Assembly (NCBI GenBank): GCA_028095005.1
Contig: CM051460.1
Span: 114,983,039-115,047,038, forward strand
DNA: 64,000 nucleotides
Source: Rhynchospora pubera
Taxonomy: Eukaryota; Streptophyta; Magnoliopsida; Poales; Cyperaceae
Direction: 5' to 3'
Shown: positions 24,976 through 38,473 of the stretch, in pieces
How positions within the stretch are numbered: the first letter of the stretch is position 1
How the letters are laid out: each line of letters starts with the position of its first letter
Program-made: the position numbers and the translations under genes
The notes under the pieces: model-generated
Seen by the model: only the letters and a program-made list of their open reading frames with translations
Told to the model about the DNA's origin: nothing
Databases searched by the model: none

Positions 24976-27900
24976 CTAGCTCCTAATGCTTAAGTTTTAT
25001 TTTCTTGGGTTAACTACATATCTTGATTGATTGAAAGGTAGAGGAAGTTTAGTGAATTTGTACAGTTCATTGAATAGAAAGAAAGAAAGAAAGAAAGAAA
25101 GAAAAGTATATCGGTCTTTGTCTTTACTAGTTGAATGTAGCTTGCAATTGTTAGTGCAAAGGTCCAATGAAGCTCTCTTTTTTGTATGCATTTATGATAA
25201 TGAGGTAAGAAACTTGGAGTGCTGTTTCTTTTTTAATAATGGTAATAGACTTGAAACAGTCAAAATTTGAAAGCATTTATGATGCTTCTCATACATTATT
25301 AACAATATTATAATTCCAGGACCAAAGTTGGAGGGCATGTAGTTAGTAGACTCCCTTCTCTTTGGTACTCTGCCAAGTGCGGCTACAAATTTTCTGCATA
25401 TCAAGCCACTGCTTGGTGAATATCTGGTATGCAATTATTATGTATTATGCCTTATGATTTATTCTGTCTTCTGTAGACTGTGCAGAATGAACTCCCAACA
25501 TTTATGAAATTGACCATGATCCAGAGTGCAATTGTATATCTCATGTCTTGATTTTAGATTTTATGAGCAAATTAACAACTTATATCAAGTTTTTAATCAC
25601 AACTCTCTCCCCTTGATATCTATATCTAATGTTTTGTTTTAATATTGAGCTTTAAAATTTGAGTAATCAAAGATTTATGAATGCATAACACAGGCACCAA
25701 AAGTTGGATGCATTTGAATTTCATAGTTTTCTCTTTCAGGAACTCGGAACACAGATTTTGAAATAATTAAAACATAATTATTAGTGAAACTTAAATTACG
25801 TTCTGGAAACTTATTTCAATAAGCCATATACAGGATCTGCTAATGTTGTTGAAACTGATGTAAGGAAACTCAAAATTAGATGTCTTGCTATCTCACTCAG
25901 GTCTTCTAGCTTAAGTTTGCTCTGCTAATGGCTTGTATTATTGGTCATCTTTTTTTTGGATATTTTCATGTAGTCCTCCAGGAAACATAAAATATCTGGT
26001 ATGATGTTCAAGGGGAACATTGTGCGTCTCTCCACAACATGAGTTATCTGATGGGTGATTTTCAAAGATTGATCCAAGATGCATGTTGTCTGCTGGGACG
26101 AATAAATCTCCTGAAAAGGCTAAGATATTGTGTTCAGATTTTAATAATTTTTATATCTAAAATTTCTGAATTCCCTTTTTAATGCAATTTGGTGGCATCT
26201 AGCACTTCGTTAAAAATAAAAAGTGGACTAAAGTAATGGAGGGGTAGTTTGAGCCTATTTAAGTAGTGACAACGATGGGCACAGAACTGTTATGTGTTGA
26301 AATCACAGGCTGTATTTTGTATATAGCATGTACAGGTGATACTTCAAAATTTTGTAGGGTTATCCGTGAAAATACCCTTGTCATATCGTGTGAAGTTATA
26401 TTGGTGGTTGATTAACTTCCAAAGAGGGTTTATACGCCATCAAAAGATAAAAACTGAAGAAAAGCATTAATATGCTTGCCGTCCAAGAGAATCCTCTCTT
26501 TTTTTGCATCAGTTGTTTATCATTGAATATTTTAATTCGTTATGTGAACCTTTATAATGTTGGGGTATGAGCTGGTACAGAATATACCGCAAATGTTTTT
26601 TTTTTTTACCATGTAGACAATTTAGTCGTTACCGGGCTTCTTGGGGATTTTTTAAAAATTTGTAAAGGTCGTTTGTGTGTTTATTGACCTACTCAAGCTG
26701 GGTGTTTTTTGGGTACTCACTTTTTGGAGCTTTCAGCACGTGGGTCAATTTTTGGACCCTTTTTATAATTCGTGTTTGTTTTATGTAATAGAAAAGATGG
26801 ACTTTGACTAATTCAATAGTTTCTGGTCAAATTTCCTATGGAGGTTCCACTTCAACAGAGGAAAACCGCGGCTAAATTAACTAAGTGCTGCTGTTGGTCT
26901 AGTACGGCTGCTTAATTTTGTCGCTATCGCTTCAATTCATCGGGCAAGTACTTTCCACGAAATTAGCTCGCTAGTTTGGAACGGGGCTTAGTGATTTTCA
27001 TCTTTATCTGAAAGATCTTTTTATATTTTTCTCATTTAGTTTAAATGGTTAGTTTTTCTTTAATCGTTAGTTTGTTGTTGTAATATATAATATATGTAAT
27101 TAATTTCTTTATAGTTAATTTAAAATTGGGAACAAAATAAAACTTTTTGCCAAATAAAAGAATTAGAGGATTAGTGTTTGCGACTTACCAATTAGATTCA
27201 TTCAATTTAATTGTGTGAATAAATTACACAATGGCCGTAAAATTACCTTTTATTTTGGTCTTTTATTATTTCAAAGCTTTTAATTGTGGCTATTTGATAA
27301 TCTTTTGTAATTTTTTTTATGGATCATTCTATTTACAATACAATCAAAAGTAAGGGAGGAAAAAGGAAAATCATTAAAACGTATCGTACAGGAATTAGTA
27401 ATCTAATTGTGCCTTAGTAAAAATTTACGAGTTCATAAGAAACTATCAAAACGTGCATAAAGTATATCTAAATATTGGCTTTAATTTTTAAATTATGATC
27501 AGTGTAGAGAAAGCTAGCATTGCAGCTATGTTGTCTCTATTACATTGATGGAGATGTCTTTTTCACGCATGTTTCAATGCGGCGCTCTATTGTGTTGCCC
27601 TCTAGCTGTACTTGTTCCTATGCATTATAAAAGCTCATTTTAACCTGCTATACAAAATCGTTTTCTGATAAAAAAACACAATAATAATGATGAGCTCTTT
27701 TGAACTGCTAGATGTAGAATCGAGGTTCGCATTTTTTGGAAGTTGGCAACCAATTGAGTGTAGTTGTGGTTATCATATCATGAGAAAATCATGTTTCCAA
27801 AGTTTGGTATTGTTAGCTAAAATTCTGATTCAGTATCCTTGCTGGAGGCATGCTCATAAAATGTTATTGCTGTTGAGATCAGACATATTTTCTTTTCAAT

Positions 27901-28125
27901 CATAAAAAGCAGTATAGAAAGAAAATAAATTAATAATAGAAATTTTTTTACCTAACTGATACAAACAAGAATACAAGTTCGTAGAAGAATTAACTACGTA
28001 CAGCAATAATAGAAAGAAAACAATCGAAAATATATGTTACCTAACAGACATAAGAACACAACAGTAATACCAAGTTCTAGCACAATTAACTGGTACATAT
28101 TTATGAACTGTATGTTAAAATTCAC
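24976..28125. other. Intergenic tract between two convergent genes
   Basis: Contains the 3' flank of Agenet-ENT copy B, with a GAAA repeat at about 25077-25105, and the 3' flank of UVR3. The middle (25450-28000) is AT-rich without a convincing coding frame. A stretch at about 26620-26800 has a GT-rich, LINE-tail-like look but no target duplication was found. Confidence 0.5.
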
Positions 28126-31100
28126 TCATTCTGTCTTCTTTCTTCGTTTACTTTTAAGAGAAGCAATTTCATTACTATCATTGTGGTTCTGTTGCTTCTT
28201 TGAGGAACTAGATGCAAAGGCTTCTCCCATCTTTTTTTTACATTCTTTACTTGCATTTTCATGATCGACCACTGCAAAAATTACCAAATAACAATGTAAT
28301 CTATATTAAACCTACTACCATAAGCTTGTATAATGACAAGATAAAAAATAACCCAACTACATAAACGGAGGTTTCAGAGTAGATAATTGAGCAACCAAAC
28401 AAGAATGTCCTAATCTCAAGCTGACAAATGTGATCTTGACCTACAGAGTACTTTGGAAAACCTTAGCACAATCACGAAAGCAATATGTAAACTGAAAGAA
28501 CTTGGTCCAACCAAAATCAAATTCATCTTCTAGTCCTAAATTTGGTCCACGTCAAATTCGTCCCAAATATTCTGAAAGAATGTAATTATCATCTGAGGTG
28601 TCATAATTTCAAATCCCTGGCTGACTGATACCCAAATCAATAACCCGGAACTTGTATTGATACAAGTCCTAATTGGACCTTGAACTTCATATCAAAACCC
28701 AAATCAAATTTGACCACAGGCAAATTCAATCTGCACTGTGCTTTATCACTTTTGCATTGACTTCACAATTAAGGAAAAATTAATACCAAACTGGGACATA
28801 CTGAGGCACACATGAGGCATATTAAATTGCACAGTTTAGAGTTACTGAGGCCATTTTGGGAACAGTACACCATAATTAGTGAGTGTTAATCATAGCTTCT
28901 TTGCACATAGGGATATACAGTACTATAATATCCATTCTGAGGCAGCTTAATTTTATGTAAAGATAGCAAATATAGAAGCACATTCCAGCCCTACAAGCTG
29001 AAGAAAAATTCATTTTCCTGGCTCTTATGCATGAGGCCAGAAGCAGTTACTACAGAATTTTCTGTGAGGTTTGAATATTTGATTCAAATAATCAAATCAT
29101 TAATATTTATAATACCTGGTCTTGGGTAATCCTTCCCAATGATACAGTTTGCCTTTTTTTGAACACTCAGTGGTGCAGTCCATGGTTCGTAAATGTATTC
29201 CTTTGGAAAATCTGAAAGGGAAACAAAAAATGAATTGTGTTAGAACTACATTTGAAGAATACAATTGTTGGAGTCATTCTTCTGCAAAAATAAAATCTCA
29301 TACACCTTTTAGAACTGGTAGAAAGTGTCGAATATAATTCCCACTAGGATCATACTTTTTCCCAAATGAAATTGGAGAATAAATCCTATAATACTGCATA
29401 AAAAACATATTTAGAATATTTTGAAAGTTAAAATATAGAAGGATAAACGTTTTAACTAAAACCCTTCCAATATCAGAAATAACAGAAAATTCAATATTTA
29501 TTCAAAAACTTCGGGGTGGTGGGGGGGGGGGAGGGGTGTTTGACCAAATCTTTCTAATTTCTAATGCTCAAGGTACGTTTTTCAATTTTTTTTGTCCTGC
29601 ATACTGCAAATTTTGGGTAGTAAAATAGTTTCCATGGTTTTTTTTTGTTATTAGGTTGCTCTTGTATCTCTTTACTAATGAATAAGACTGCTACAAAGGT
29701 CACTAAAAGTAAGAACATTAAGGTTCAACAATTAAAAGCAAAAATACAATAACAACAACTAAGCCTTTTGTCCCAAACAAGTTGGGGTAGGCTAGAAAAG
29801 AAACCTAATAAGAGAAATCATCCAAAAAACAAAAATTAAAAGCAAAAATACAAAAGACAATTTTCAAAAATATAGAAAACACAAGGTCTTGTGTAACTTT
29901 TAGATTTTTGTAGTTACTTTTTGCGGTTGATGGCATTGTCAGGTATTAAAAGTTAAAACCTGATAGAAGAAGGAAGAACAGGAGAGCCAAAGCCAGTTTC
30001 CATTATTTATGGCCCAATCAGAATCTATCAGTAATCGCTCAAAGACATCTCGTCCCTTCTCCCAGTGTATAAACTTCAAAATGAATTAAATAATTAAGTT
30101 AACTAAGCTAACTAGAGAAATAAAAATTACACAATATATCAGCTAATAACAGATTTGTGCCTATTGGGTACCAGCACTGAAACTAGGTTCCAATGCTTTA
30201 ATCTTTACTGCAATTTAGCAAATGATGAAAAAAGGCACATCAATAATTGATTTCAAGATACAAAATTGTGAACTGCAAGACAAATACTTACCATGTCGCC
30301 ACGAGTTAGAAAACATGCAACACAATGCCGAGCAAGATGGTGAATCCAACCCCATTTCTTCAACTATTGTGTTTAAAATAAACTAATCACTGATGAATCA
30401 TAGAAAAAAGTTTGGTATGCCATAATTAATTAGATATGAATTCAGCCAATACTTCTATTTACCTTTACAAAGGATTAACACATCAAGTTTTATTACCTTT
30501 CTGTGAGGTCCGGTAACATACAAGTGGACTGACAAGTTGTCACAAACTATTGGTGAATTGGTACTAAATTAAGTTCAAGAGGGGACCACCTATAATTGGG
30601 TACCTGAGGTTTAATTGAGTCAAGGTTGGGTAAAAATAATGCATAATTTAGAACAACTGACAGGTTAGTGATACATAGTTGCCTTCATGGATGAACTCCA
30701 ATGGTATGAGAACTTTAAACAATTCAGTATAGATGTTTCATTTCAGCTACCATTTCCCCACATTGGTTTGCCGTTTGCAAATTATTTTTAAGGTTAAATT
30801 AGGCTAAATGACCCAGATTCTGTAAATTGAGTAAATTTTGATAACATTAAGTTGTATTGATGCATAGGATTTTGTTAAATTACCTTAAAGCAATACCAAT
30901 AAGATCAATAAAGAGTTAAAATGGAGCTAGTTGTAATCCTTTGCCATACCTGGATCATGATGGCATCAATCCATGGATAACCAGTTTGACCATCTCTCCA
31001 TGCCACCAAAAGTTCTTCATTCTCGCTCCAAGGAATCTGTGCCAAAAATTGCATGTAATTAATTATCAAGAAGTGAGGAACATAGTTGGAACCGTGTGCT

Positions 31101-33950
31101 AATTGCTAATGTATTGTACCTGTTTACATATTTTGTTTCCCTTCATCCTATCAAAGTTAGGCGTTCCAAAGGCAACAGTGTAGAAGAAATCTCTCCACAG
31201 TAACTGTACAGAAATTCAAAGGCAGAGAAGTTTAAATAGAAAATATGTTATTTATTACATCTGAAAAGCTCACGAACAATCAATACAATTTAAATTCATT
31301 AGCCAACAGAACCTAAGAATAAGCAAACAAAAACTAGCACAATGTAAGAAAATCAATCGTCAACTGAATTGGTTACTTTATGGTCTAAGCCAAAATGATT
31401 GGAAAACCAACAGACCCTGGCGAGCCTGGCCTGACATGGCACAACAGTCTGATATCCAAACTTGGTCGAACCAGAGAGGCAACAAATCACTATAAATAAT
31501 AAAAAGTAATTCAAGCATGGCCATGCTCAGCTTTTTTGTGACAAAAAATAAAACCTGACGAACCTAATGTGTGACAAGTTTCAATTCGTGTTTTTGTACA
31601 TGATCCGCATCAACCAGACCTGGCATAAATATAACACTTACTGCCTCCTATTAGAAATTAAACCGGAACATACCTGACCAACTAGAGAGACATGAGGCTT
31701 CGTATGCTTCCCTACACTTGCGTAGATATCTTGTAGGCGCTTGTAGAAATATCTTGATGATAGACAGCCAAACTGCACTTAGAATTTAACAATCATCCCG
31801 TCAATTATAAAATCACTATTCAATTTAATACATTTTTGTCTCAATTAACCCTCAAGTAGAGCACCTATATCCAACAATAATTTCTAAATTGACCCTCAGT
31901 TAGGAAATTAAACCTTGATTTTTAACCCCAAAACCCAAAGTTGTCACAAGTATGGTCAACTGAGCTAGCTTGCTTAAATCAAGCACCAATTCCAGTATTC
32001 AGCCTTATTAAACATTAAATAAAAAGTTAAGAGGGATTAGAAGGAAAAAAAAAGCTGGATGCTTAGAACTAAATTTAACAATGACTTCCTCTCACTTTGA
32101 GGTAAGGAGATAGTACAGTGGTCGCAGGTGTTAGAAAAGCCGAAGGGTCGCCTTTAGGTTTCTCAAAATTTGTGACCCATGCCTGTATAATCAATAGTTA
32201 GTATGAGAGATACAAGCATTATTTTTTTCCCCATTTTTTCCATAATGTGTTGGCACAATTTTAATCACCAAACTCAAGAGCTTAGAAAACTTCAAAGCAA
32301 AAAATCACGACTTGTTAATAAAAAGACAAGTCTTAAATTCATTTCACTGTATGGCCCTAAAAAAAGTTCATTTCACTGTATATATGAAGGTGAGGTGTAA
32401 CAATGTATGCATCATATATTACCTTATCTTCAAGCGCATGATCCAGTCTCTTAAGAGCTTCAGTTTCTCCACCATGAAATGGAGAAAGCTCTTCCTGTAA
32501 AAAAGAAAATCTAGGAAAGAGTCAACTTTAAAATATTTCACAGCAAACAATGTTTCTATACACCATGTGCTTATGCTAGTAAACAATTATTACCATCATA
32601 TAGAAAAAGTACAACAAATATCTATAAGACTCTAACAGAAAATAATGTACTATAATAAAAGCCTTAGTCAAGGTGATGTAACTCTTTGATCCTTTTTCAG
32701 AGAGGATTTTGAAATCAGAGACTTTCTGTTGTTTATCAAAATAATAATAATAATAATAATAAGAAGAAGAAGAAAGATAATAATCGAGAAGATTAGACCT
32801 GAGAGATATCTCCATAGCCAAGATCTTCAATTTTAGGAACACTTAATAACTCATAATCTCCCGTTTCTCCTATGGGAGGAAGTTCAGAATAAGTTGTGGC
32901 ACACGGGTCTACTGGACATCCCGCAAGTGCTACGAATGACTGGTATGTCAGAGGCGGTTTACCCCCATTCTTTTATATCAACATACAAAAAGTGGAAACC
33001 TAATTTAGTATTGTTAGAGAATTGGAAAGAAATGAAAGGATGACTGGTTGCAATACTAACTGGATAAGTACCAGGAAGTTGGATGATAATATACCAAAAG
33101 AAATAATTCCAATATCTTACAATTATTTATATCTTTACGACTTTATCTATTAATATATTCAGTGATATGATGCAAAAACAGCAAACAACAATAATATAAA
33201 ATTAAAAACATGTTCCAATCCCACGTCTTAACAACCGAAAAATAAGGGAGACATATAAAAAATTATATATCTAATGGAAGTATTAGACAGTGTGACGAAC
33301 ATTTGTAATATTAACCTTTTCTATGATGTCAGAAGGATTGAAAAGAGTATGGCTGACAGGAGAATGAACATCAATCCCGCAATCAGAGGCAAAATCCTAT
33401 TAAGAAATGTTAAAAAAAATAAACAAATTACATAATCACACTAGCTTTATATTGACACATAATTCAGTTTCATCAATGAGCAACAAACAATTCACCTTGA
33501 CTTGCTTGTCTCTTGCCAGTCCATATGGTTCAGTATCAAACTCGAAGCACAGTTTCCCAATCTTCCACTGTACCATTAGAAACCAAAGCATATATATGTT
33601 AATCAAAGCATGAAAATACAAAACCATATAAAACATTTTTCAAGCTCACATACATCCTTCAACAAACGGCACACTACCGGGGCTGGTTCACCCCGTAAGA
33701 GAAGCAACCGGGACCCCAATCGGCGCAGACTAGTATCCAAATCCCTCAAGCTCTCTAAGAGGAACTGAATCCGGTTAAGCCCGGACCGAGCGGATCCGGG
33801 CGAGAAGGCACTACGATCCGGGTCGAGATAATGCGGGTCAAGCACGAAGACCGGGTAGAGATGCTTGCACCCGCGGCGCGCCAGGTCAAGTGCCGGGTTG
33901 TCATGAATCCGCAATCCCTTTCGAAACCAAATCAATGAGTTCGTTTCCAT
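28126..33950 (-). CDS. UVR3: (6-4) DNA photolyase
   Basis: A flavoprotein that uses blue or UV-A light to reverse pyrimidine (6-4) pyrimidone photoproducts. Fourteen coding exons on the minus strand join in frame: 33950-33654, 33567-33496, 33396-33316, 32969-32799, 32494-32423, 32182-32096, 31772-31674, 31203-31120, 31036-30950, 30363-30292, 30073-29960, 29393-29306, 29211-29116, 28271-28126. The product is 521 aa, slightly shorter than the roughly 550-aa family length, mainly at the C-terminus. The N-terminal photolyase domain starts SLIWFRKGLRIHDNPAL. The FAD-binding domain has WGWIHHLARHCVACFLTRGD with H359 and H363 matching the two catalytic histidines of (6-4) photolyases, then SDWAINNGNW and YSPISFGKKYDP. 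The tail has a basic SKRRKK stretch, a likely nuclear signal. All introns are GT-AG. Intron 12 (29394-29959) carries a SINE tail. A decayed copy lies at 42-43 kb. Confidence 0.95.
29747..29800 (-). mobile_element. Au-like SINE 3' fragment in UVR3 intron 12
   Basis: The minus strand reads CTAGCCTACCCCAACTTGTT then TGGGACAAAAGGCTTAGTTG, the conserved 3' end of plant Au SINEs, and it closely matches the tail of the element at 4169-4351. The tRNA-related 5' part is not recognisable. Confidence 0.7.
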
Positions 33951-34151
33951 AATTGAATTTCAAATTTCCGATCTTTGAGGAGGCAAATTGACAATTGGAG
34001 ATTTAAGTTTTGGTTTTTGTTTTGTCTCCGGTGTTTTCTCTTCTTTCGCGCTTTTTCGAAGAGACGAGGATGGACGGTGGAGATGTTGGGGAGGGATGAT
34101 CGGACGGTCAGATTTGAAAGTGAAGGAAAAGGTAATGAGAGGTCTAGAAGT

Positions 34152-34160
34152 TGCCACGTC
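34152..34160 (-). promoter_or_regulatory. ACGT element upstream of UVR3
   Basis: The minus strand reads GACGTGGCA, an ACGT-core site of the kind bound by bZIP factors such as HY5 in light-responsive genes. It lies about 200 bp upstream of the UVR3 ATG. The site is seen; the binding factor is inferred. Confidence 0.35.
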
Positions 34161-35245
34161 GTTTGATTAGTTCTGGGACTGAGTGCGTGTGTGGCTTAAA
34201 CCTTTCCAAGTGGTTAAATTCCGATTTGGCATCCGCTGCTATTTTGCCATCGTTCTGGGCCATTGGATACAAATCAAGCGGTTCAGATTGCAATGAGATT
34301 ATGGAGATACGTGCCTTTTAGACTTTGATTTGATAGGACAGTTTTACGGACTATACTGTGGTGATTTATGGTAGCTTTATCATGAAACGAACGTGGAATT
34401 ATTTACGTCTTTTATGAGTATTTTACTTTTTACTTGCACCAACCCTTTTTTACTTCCATTTTGAATTTTGATGCTTGAAATGTCGATTTCAAAATCTGTA
34501 TCTCTGTTTCATCAAGTAATAATAATATGGATCATATACAAGAACTAAAGGAATGCCAAAATTGAAATTAAATTAATCCTAAATGAATACAGATATGGAG
34601 TGAATAATTAATGATAGAAATTTGAATACATATAAAAAATGGAGAATGACGAATATTGCTATCAAATATGCACATATAACAAAAATAAATATTAAAAATC
34701 TGGAAATAAAAATATTTCAACAAAAATATATAATTTTAGATGCACACATAAAAATCCGACAACTTGACAGTGTCATGAAAAAAAAAAAAAAAACTTATCG
34801 GATTTCAAAGGCCAATTTATAACAACATAGGTTTCTTCATCTTTGTATCATGTTGGACAATATGATGAACCACGTAAGGTTAGTTTAAAACAATTTATTT
34901 CAAGACAGTTAAAATATCTTATAATTTTAACACTAGCATTAGATTTAGGCTACAAGTATTACTGCGGTAATTTTAAAACAATTTAGTTTTTTTTTTCATC
35001 ATTTCATGTCTTTCGACCCAAATAATAGGGTGTACCGAAACAAACATTTATCCGTTTTATTCCATTTTGTAGTCATATATAACTCGTAAATATATTAGTT
35101 GTACTCGTAATAAATTATTTACTCACATACACCCTTAATGTTAAACTAATACGGAATTTAAAATTATTCACATACAAAAGCAGGACTATTTAAAAGGACC
35201 GGAATTCCTTTTGAAATTTTCATTGGGGCTCAGATCCTCCTAATG

Positions 35246-35395
35246 GCTCCGTTTGGATAGGTGTAGAAAGAAGAGAAGAAGTGAAAAGAAGTATTGGAAA
35301 GTGTGTAACTTTGTGAAGAGTTTAGATTGTTTATAATTTATTTCTTTTATTCTTCCTTCTTCCTACCTTCTTCTCAACGCATCTAAACGGTACGC
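35246..35395 (-). mobile_element. Degenerate Harbinger-type MITE
   Basis: About 150 bp with inverted ends like GGCTCCGTTTGGAT and, on the other strand, GGCGTACCGTTTAGAT. Its interior (GTGTAACTTTGTGAAGAGTT) matches the reverse complement of the MITE at 36271-36435, so it is an older copy in the opposite orientation. Confidence 0.6.
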
Positions 35396-36270
35396 CAAAA
35401 TGTTCTTTTTCTTGTAGTCTCGGAGCACGTTCAGTCCATTATACCGCTTATCCCGTATCAATCCAAGCAACTAAGCAAGTGAATATATAGACACCGGTAA
35501 ACAGGATCGGCCTATATATTTACACCGATAAATTGGATGCATGATCACCATTAGTAGTGGGAAATTTTAATTTTAATTTCGGCCCTTTAGGAAAAAAGTC
35601 CTACAAAGCAAAACGGATTCTAAAAATTTTTTTATTTGAGAAGTATCAAATTGTCAAAAATGTTATTATGCGATTCAATTTCTATAAATGTACAAATGCG
35701 TCCTGCGCTAATTAAGAAATTTATTATGTCGAATGAGAAATTCAGGAATGCCAAGCACTTTTTCTAATCATACTAACAAATTCTATTTTTAAAATTTTGT
35801 ATACAGTCGTGTTGATTTCTTATAAGCTTAAGAATGTAAAAAATGTACTTTAGATGCTCAATCCTTTTTAGACCGAATGACTGATGATTGCATTCTTTTT
35901 TTGGTAGTGGATTGTTATTATCAATCCTGTTATGAGAAACGGAGGGAAAATTTAATAAAGCATAGAAGTTTATTAATGTCCACTAAACCAGTCAAAAGGA
36001 CACTATTATGAGTTTATGACCGATTACCTATAATTACCAAGAGCTTCACTTCATAACTACCAAACAAAAACTCATACTACACGTTAAACCACACTAAAAA
36101 AATTGGTCAGAACGAGCCACTTGCTCCGTAGTCTATTCATTTAACTCATTGTTTAGTAATCCTTCATATTGAATAAATGATCAACTAATTAATAAATTAA
36201 TAAAATTCTTTCACATTCAACTCTTCACGAGGACATTATAATCCCTATTATTATTCATGTGTCTTTCTAA

Positions 36271-36435
36271 GGGTGCGTTTGGATTGTTGGAAGAAAGAAG
36301 AAGAAGAAAGAAGAAGAAGAAAAAAAATTATAAACAATCCAAACTCTTCACAAAGTTACACACTTCCCAATATTTCTTCCCACTTCTTTCCTTCTTCCCT
36401 TCTTCCCTTCTTCCCACACCTATCCAAACGCACCC
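36271..36435 (+). mobile_element. Tourist/PIF-Harbinger MITE
   Basis: 165 bp with perfect ends GGGTGCGTTTGGAT and ATCCAAACGCACCC, flanked by TAA at 36268-36270 and 36436-36438, the target duplication of PIF/Harbinger elements. Confidence 0.8.
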
Positions 36436-37099
36436 TAAGTGAATGTTTGTAGAAGAAATTAATGTATAAGTTAATGATCACTTAACACCGTCACAATAAA
36501 CTTATGAGATAAATAACATTTGTCATGACTTTGATAGTATGCTCATGATTGAAATATTTGCACACCACTTCAATATAAACTTCTCAAGCTCTCTTTTAAA
36601 GATACCAAAATATAGAAGTCGAAACCCATATAAATACAGATGATATACATCCAATAAAACATATTTCATAATATTAAAGTTAAACTTGACATTTTGATGA
36701 ATCATCGGAGGAAACTAAAGCGAGAAACAGATGGCATGAAAAATGAGGTATTTTGCATATTTATTCTTTTATCACCAAAATGATATTGTTATAAAATCAT
36801 AACAAAATTCTTTAGAGACCATTTCGCATGCATTAGAATATATAATTATATATAGTATTTCGATATAGTACCTATGGATCTTTTAATTGCAGTGAAAATG
36901 TTTGTTTATCCAGATACGGTATTTAATAGACTCAATTCTTCAGAGTTTTTGTCAAACTTTTTTCAGTAAAAAAAAAAGAGAGAGAATGGCTCTGCACAAA
37001 GTGATAAGTGGATTTGTCAAGCACGTGGCATGTTTGCAATTAATTTGATCCAAGTAGATCTGAAGTTAGTCAATAAGATATTTATACGTAGACGAAGTT

Positions 37100-37445
37100 A
37101 GTCAAAGATGATGGCTTGGCTGAGAAGCGCTTCCTGACTAGAATTTCTTTTAAGTTTGTTCTTTTTCACTGTTTGTTGTGGTGAGTGTTTCTTTGGTTTT
37201 CTTTAATAAACGTTTTGGTGGTTGAGGAGGGGTTATGGGTTAGGTAATTTTAGTGATTCTTTTGATATGTTGGGTTTGCTAGTTTCAATTGATACCAGGT
37301 TTAGTTTAGGGATAGAATTTATTGTTGAGTCTGATGGTACCGGTTGGTACTAGTTTTTTTGTAGGAAGTTTTGTAAGGTGTTCTATTTTTCAATAATGGA
37401 AAGTGGTGGGTCTCTTCCCACTTATTTCAAAAAAATAAATAAATA
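37100..37445 (+). mobile_element. Possible LINE 3' end
   Basis: GT-rich sequence with late TTCAATAATGG and an A-rich tail (AAAAAAATAAATAAAT) at 37430-37445, as in the 3' untranslated end of plant L1 elements. No target duplication was found, so this is weak. Confidence 0.3.
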
Positions 37446-37501
37446 GTGAAGGCTACAAGTGATCGATCATTGGACTTCTCCTAAAATTTTTTGGGCCTAA
37501 G

Positions 37502-37503
<2 letters not shown>

Positions 37504-37563
<60 letters not shown>
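37504..37563. repeat. (TA)n microsatellite, first block
   Basis: About 30 TA units. It continues beyond the foldback element at 37975-38031 (second block) and 38434-38463 (third block, running into (AC)n to 38473). Confidence 0.95.
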
Positions 37564-37566
<3 letters not shown>

Positions 37567-37567
<1 letters not shown>

Positions 37568-37970
37568 AAGTTTAATATGCACCATAGTGCATAGGGCATT
37601 CCGTGCACCACGAATTTTTTCGGAAATATTTTTATAAATTAACAAATCTAATTTAACCAATCTAATCTACGTATTGAAATCTCATATCAAACCAAAATTT
37701 ATAATTTTTGAGATTTTATTACTATTTTTTTCGAATTTTTTAAAACATGCCATTTTTGGAATGTTGTACTATTTACAATTTTCCAAAAATGGCATGTCTT
37801 AAAAAATTCGAAAAAAATAGTAATAAAATCTCAAAAATTGTAAAATTTGGTTTTCTATGAGATTTCAATATGTAGATTAGATTGGTTAAATTAGATTTGT
37901 CAATTTACAAAAATAACTCCGAAAAAGTCCGCGGTGCACGGAATGCCCTATGCACTATAGTGCATATTAA

Positions 37971-37975
<5 letters not shown>
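37567..37975. mobile_element. Foldback MITE A within (TA)n
   Basis: 409 bp. The whole element folds on itself: the ends are AAAGTTTAATATGCACCATA and, on the other strand, AAAGTTTAATATGCACTATA, and the arms of about 190 bp pair with few mismatches around a centre near 37770. TA repeats abut both ends. No coding capacity. Confidence 0.85.
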
Positions 37976-38032
<57 letters not shown>

Positions 38033-38034
<2 letters not shown>

Positions 38035-38430
38035 TTTAGCTACGGTGAGTCGCGACTCACAGACCCTCCGGTGAGTCGCGACCAAAACTCTTAGATCTAG
38101 ATCAAAATGACCGATCCAAACAGTCCAATATGATCTCCCTATTGAAATCTCCGTGCAAACCAAATTTTTTATTTTTTCTAAATTTTTAATTATTTTTTTC
38201 GAATTTTTAAAAACTGATGTTTTTGAATGGTTCAGAACCAATTAGATTAACGATTTTCTAAAATTTCCAAAAAATACTTAAAAATTTCGAAAAAATAAAA
38301 AATTCGGTCTACATGGAGATTTCAATAGGGAGATCATATTGGACGGTTTGGATCGGTCATTTTGATCTAGATCTAGGAGTTTTGGTCGCGACTCACCGGA
38401 GGGTCTGTGAGTCGCGACTCACCGTAGCTA

Positions 38431-38434
<4 letters not shown>
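38033..38434. mobile_element. Foldback MITE B within (TA)n
   Basis: 402 bp with ends AGTTTAGCTACGGTGAG on both strands. The outer ~120 bp of the arms differ at only a few positions, so insertion looks recent. Each arm carries the perfect 16-bp palindrome GTGAGTCGCGACTCAC. TA repeats abut both ends. Confidence 0.85.

Positions 38435-38473
<39 letters not shown>

Noticed and set aside
37504..38463. Open frames with long YIYIYI runs
   Set aside because: They are translations of the (TA)n microsatellite and the arms of the foldback elements.
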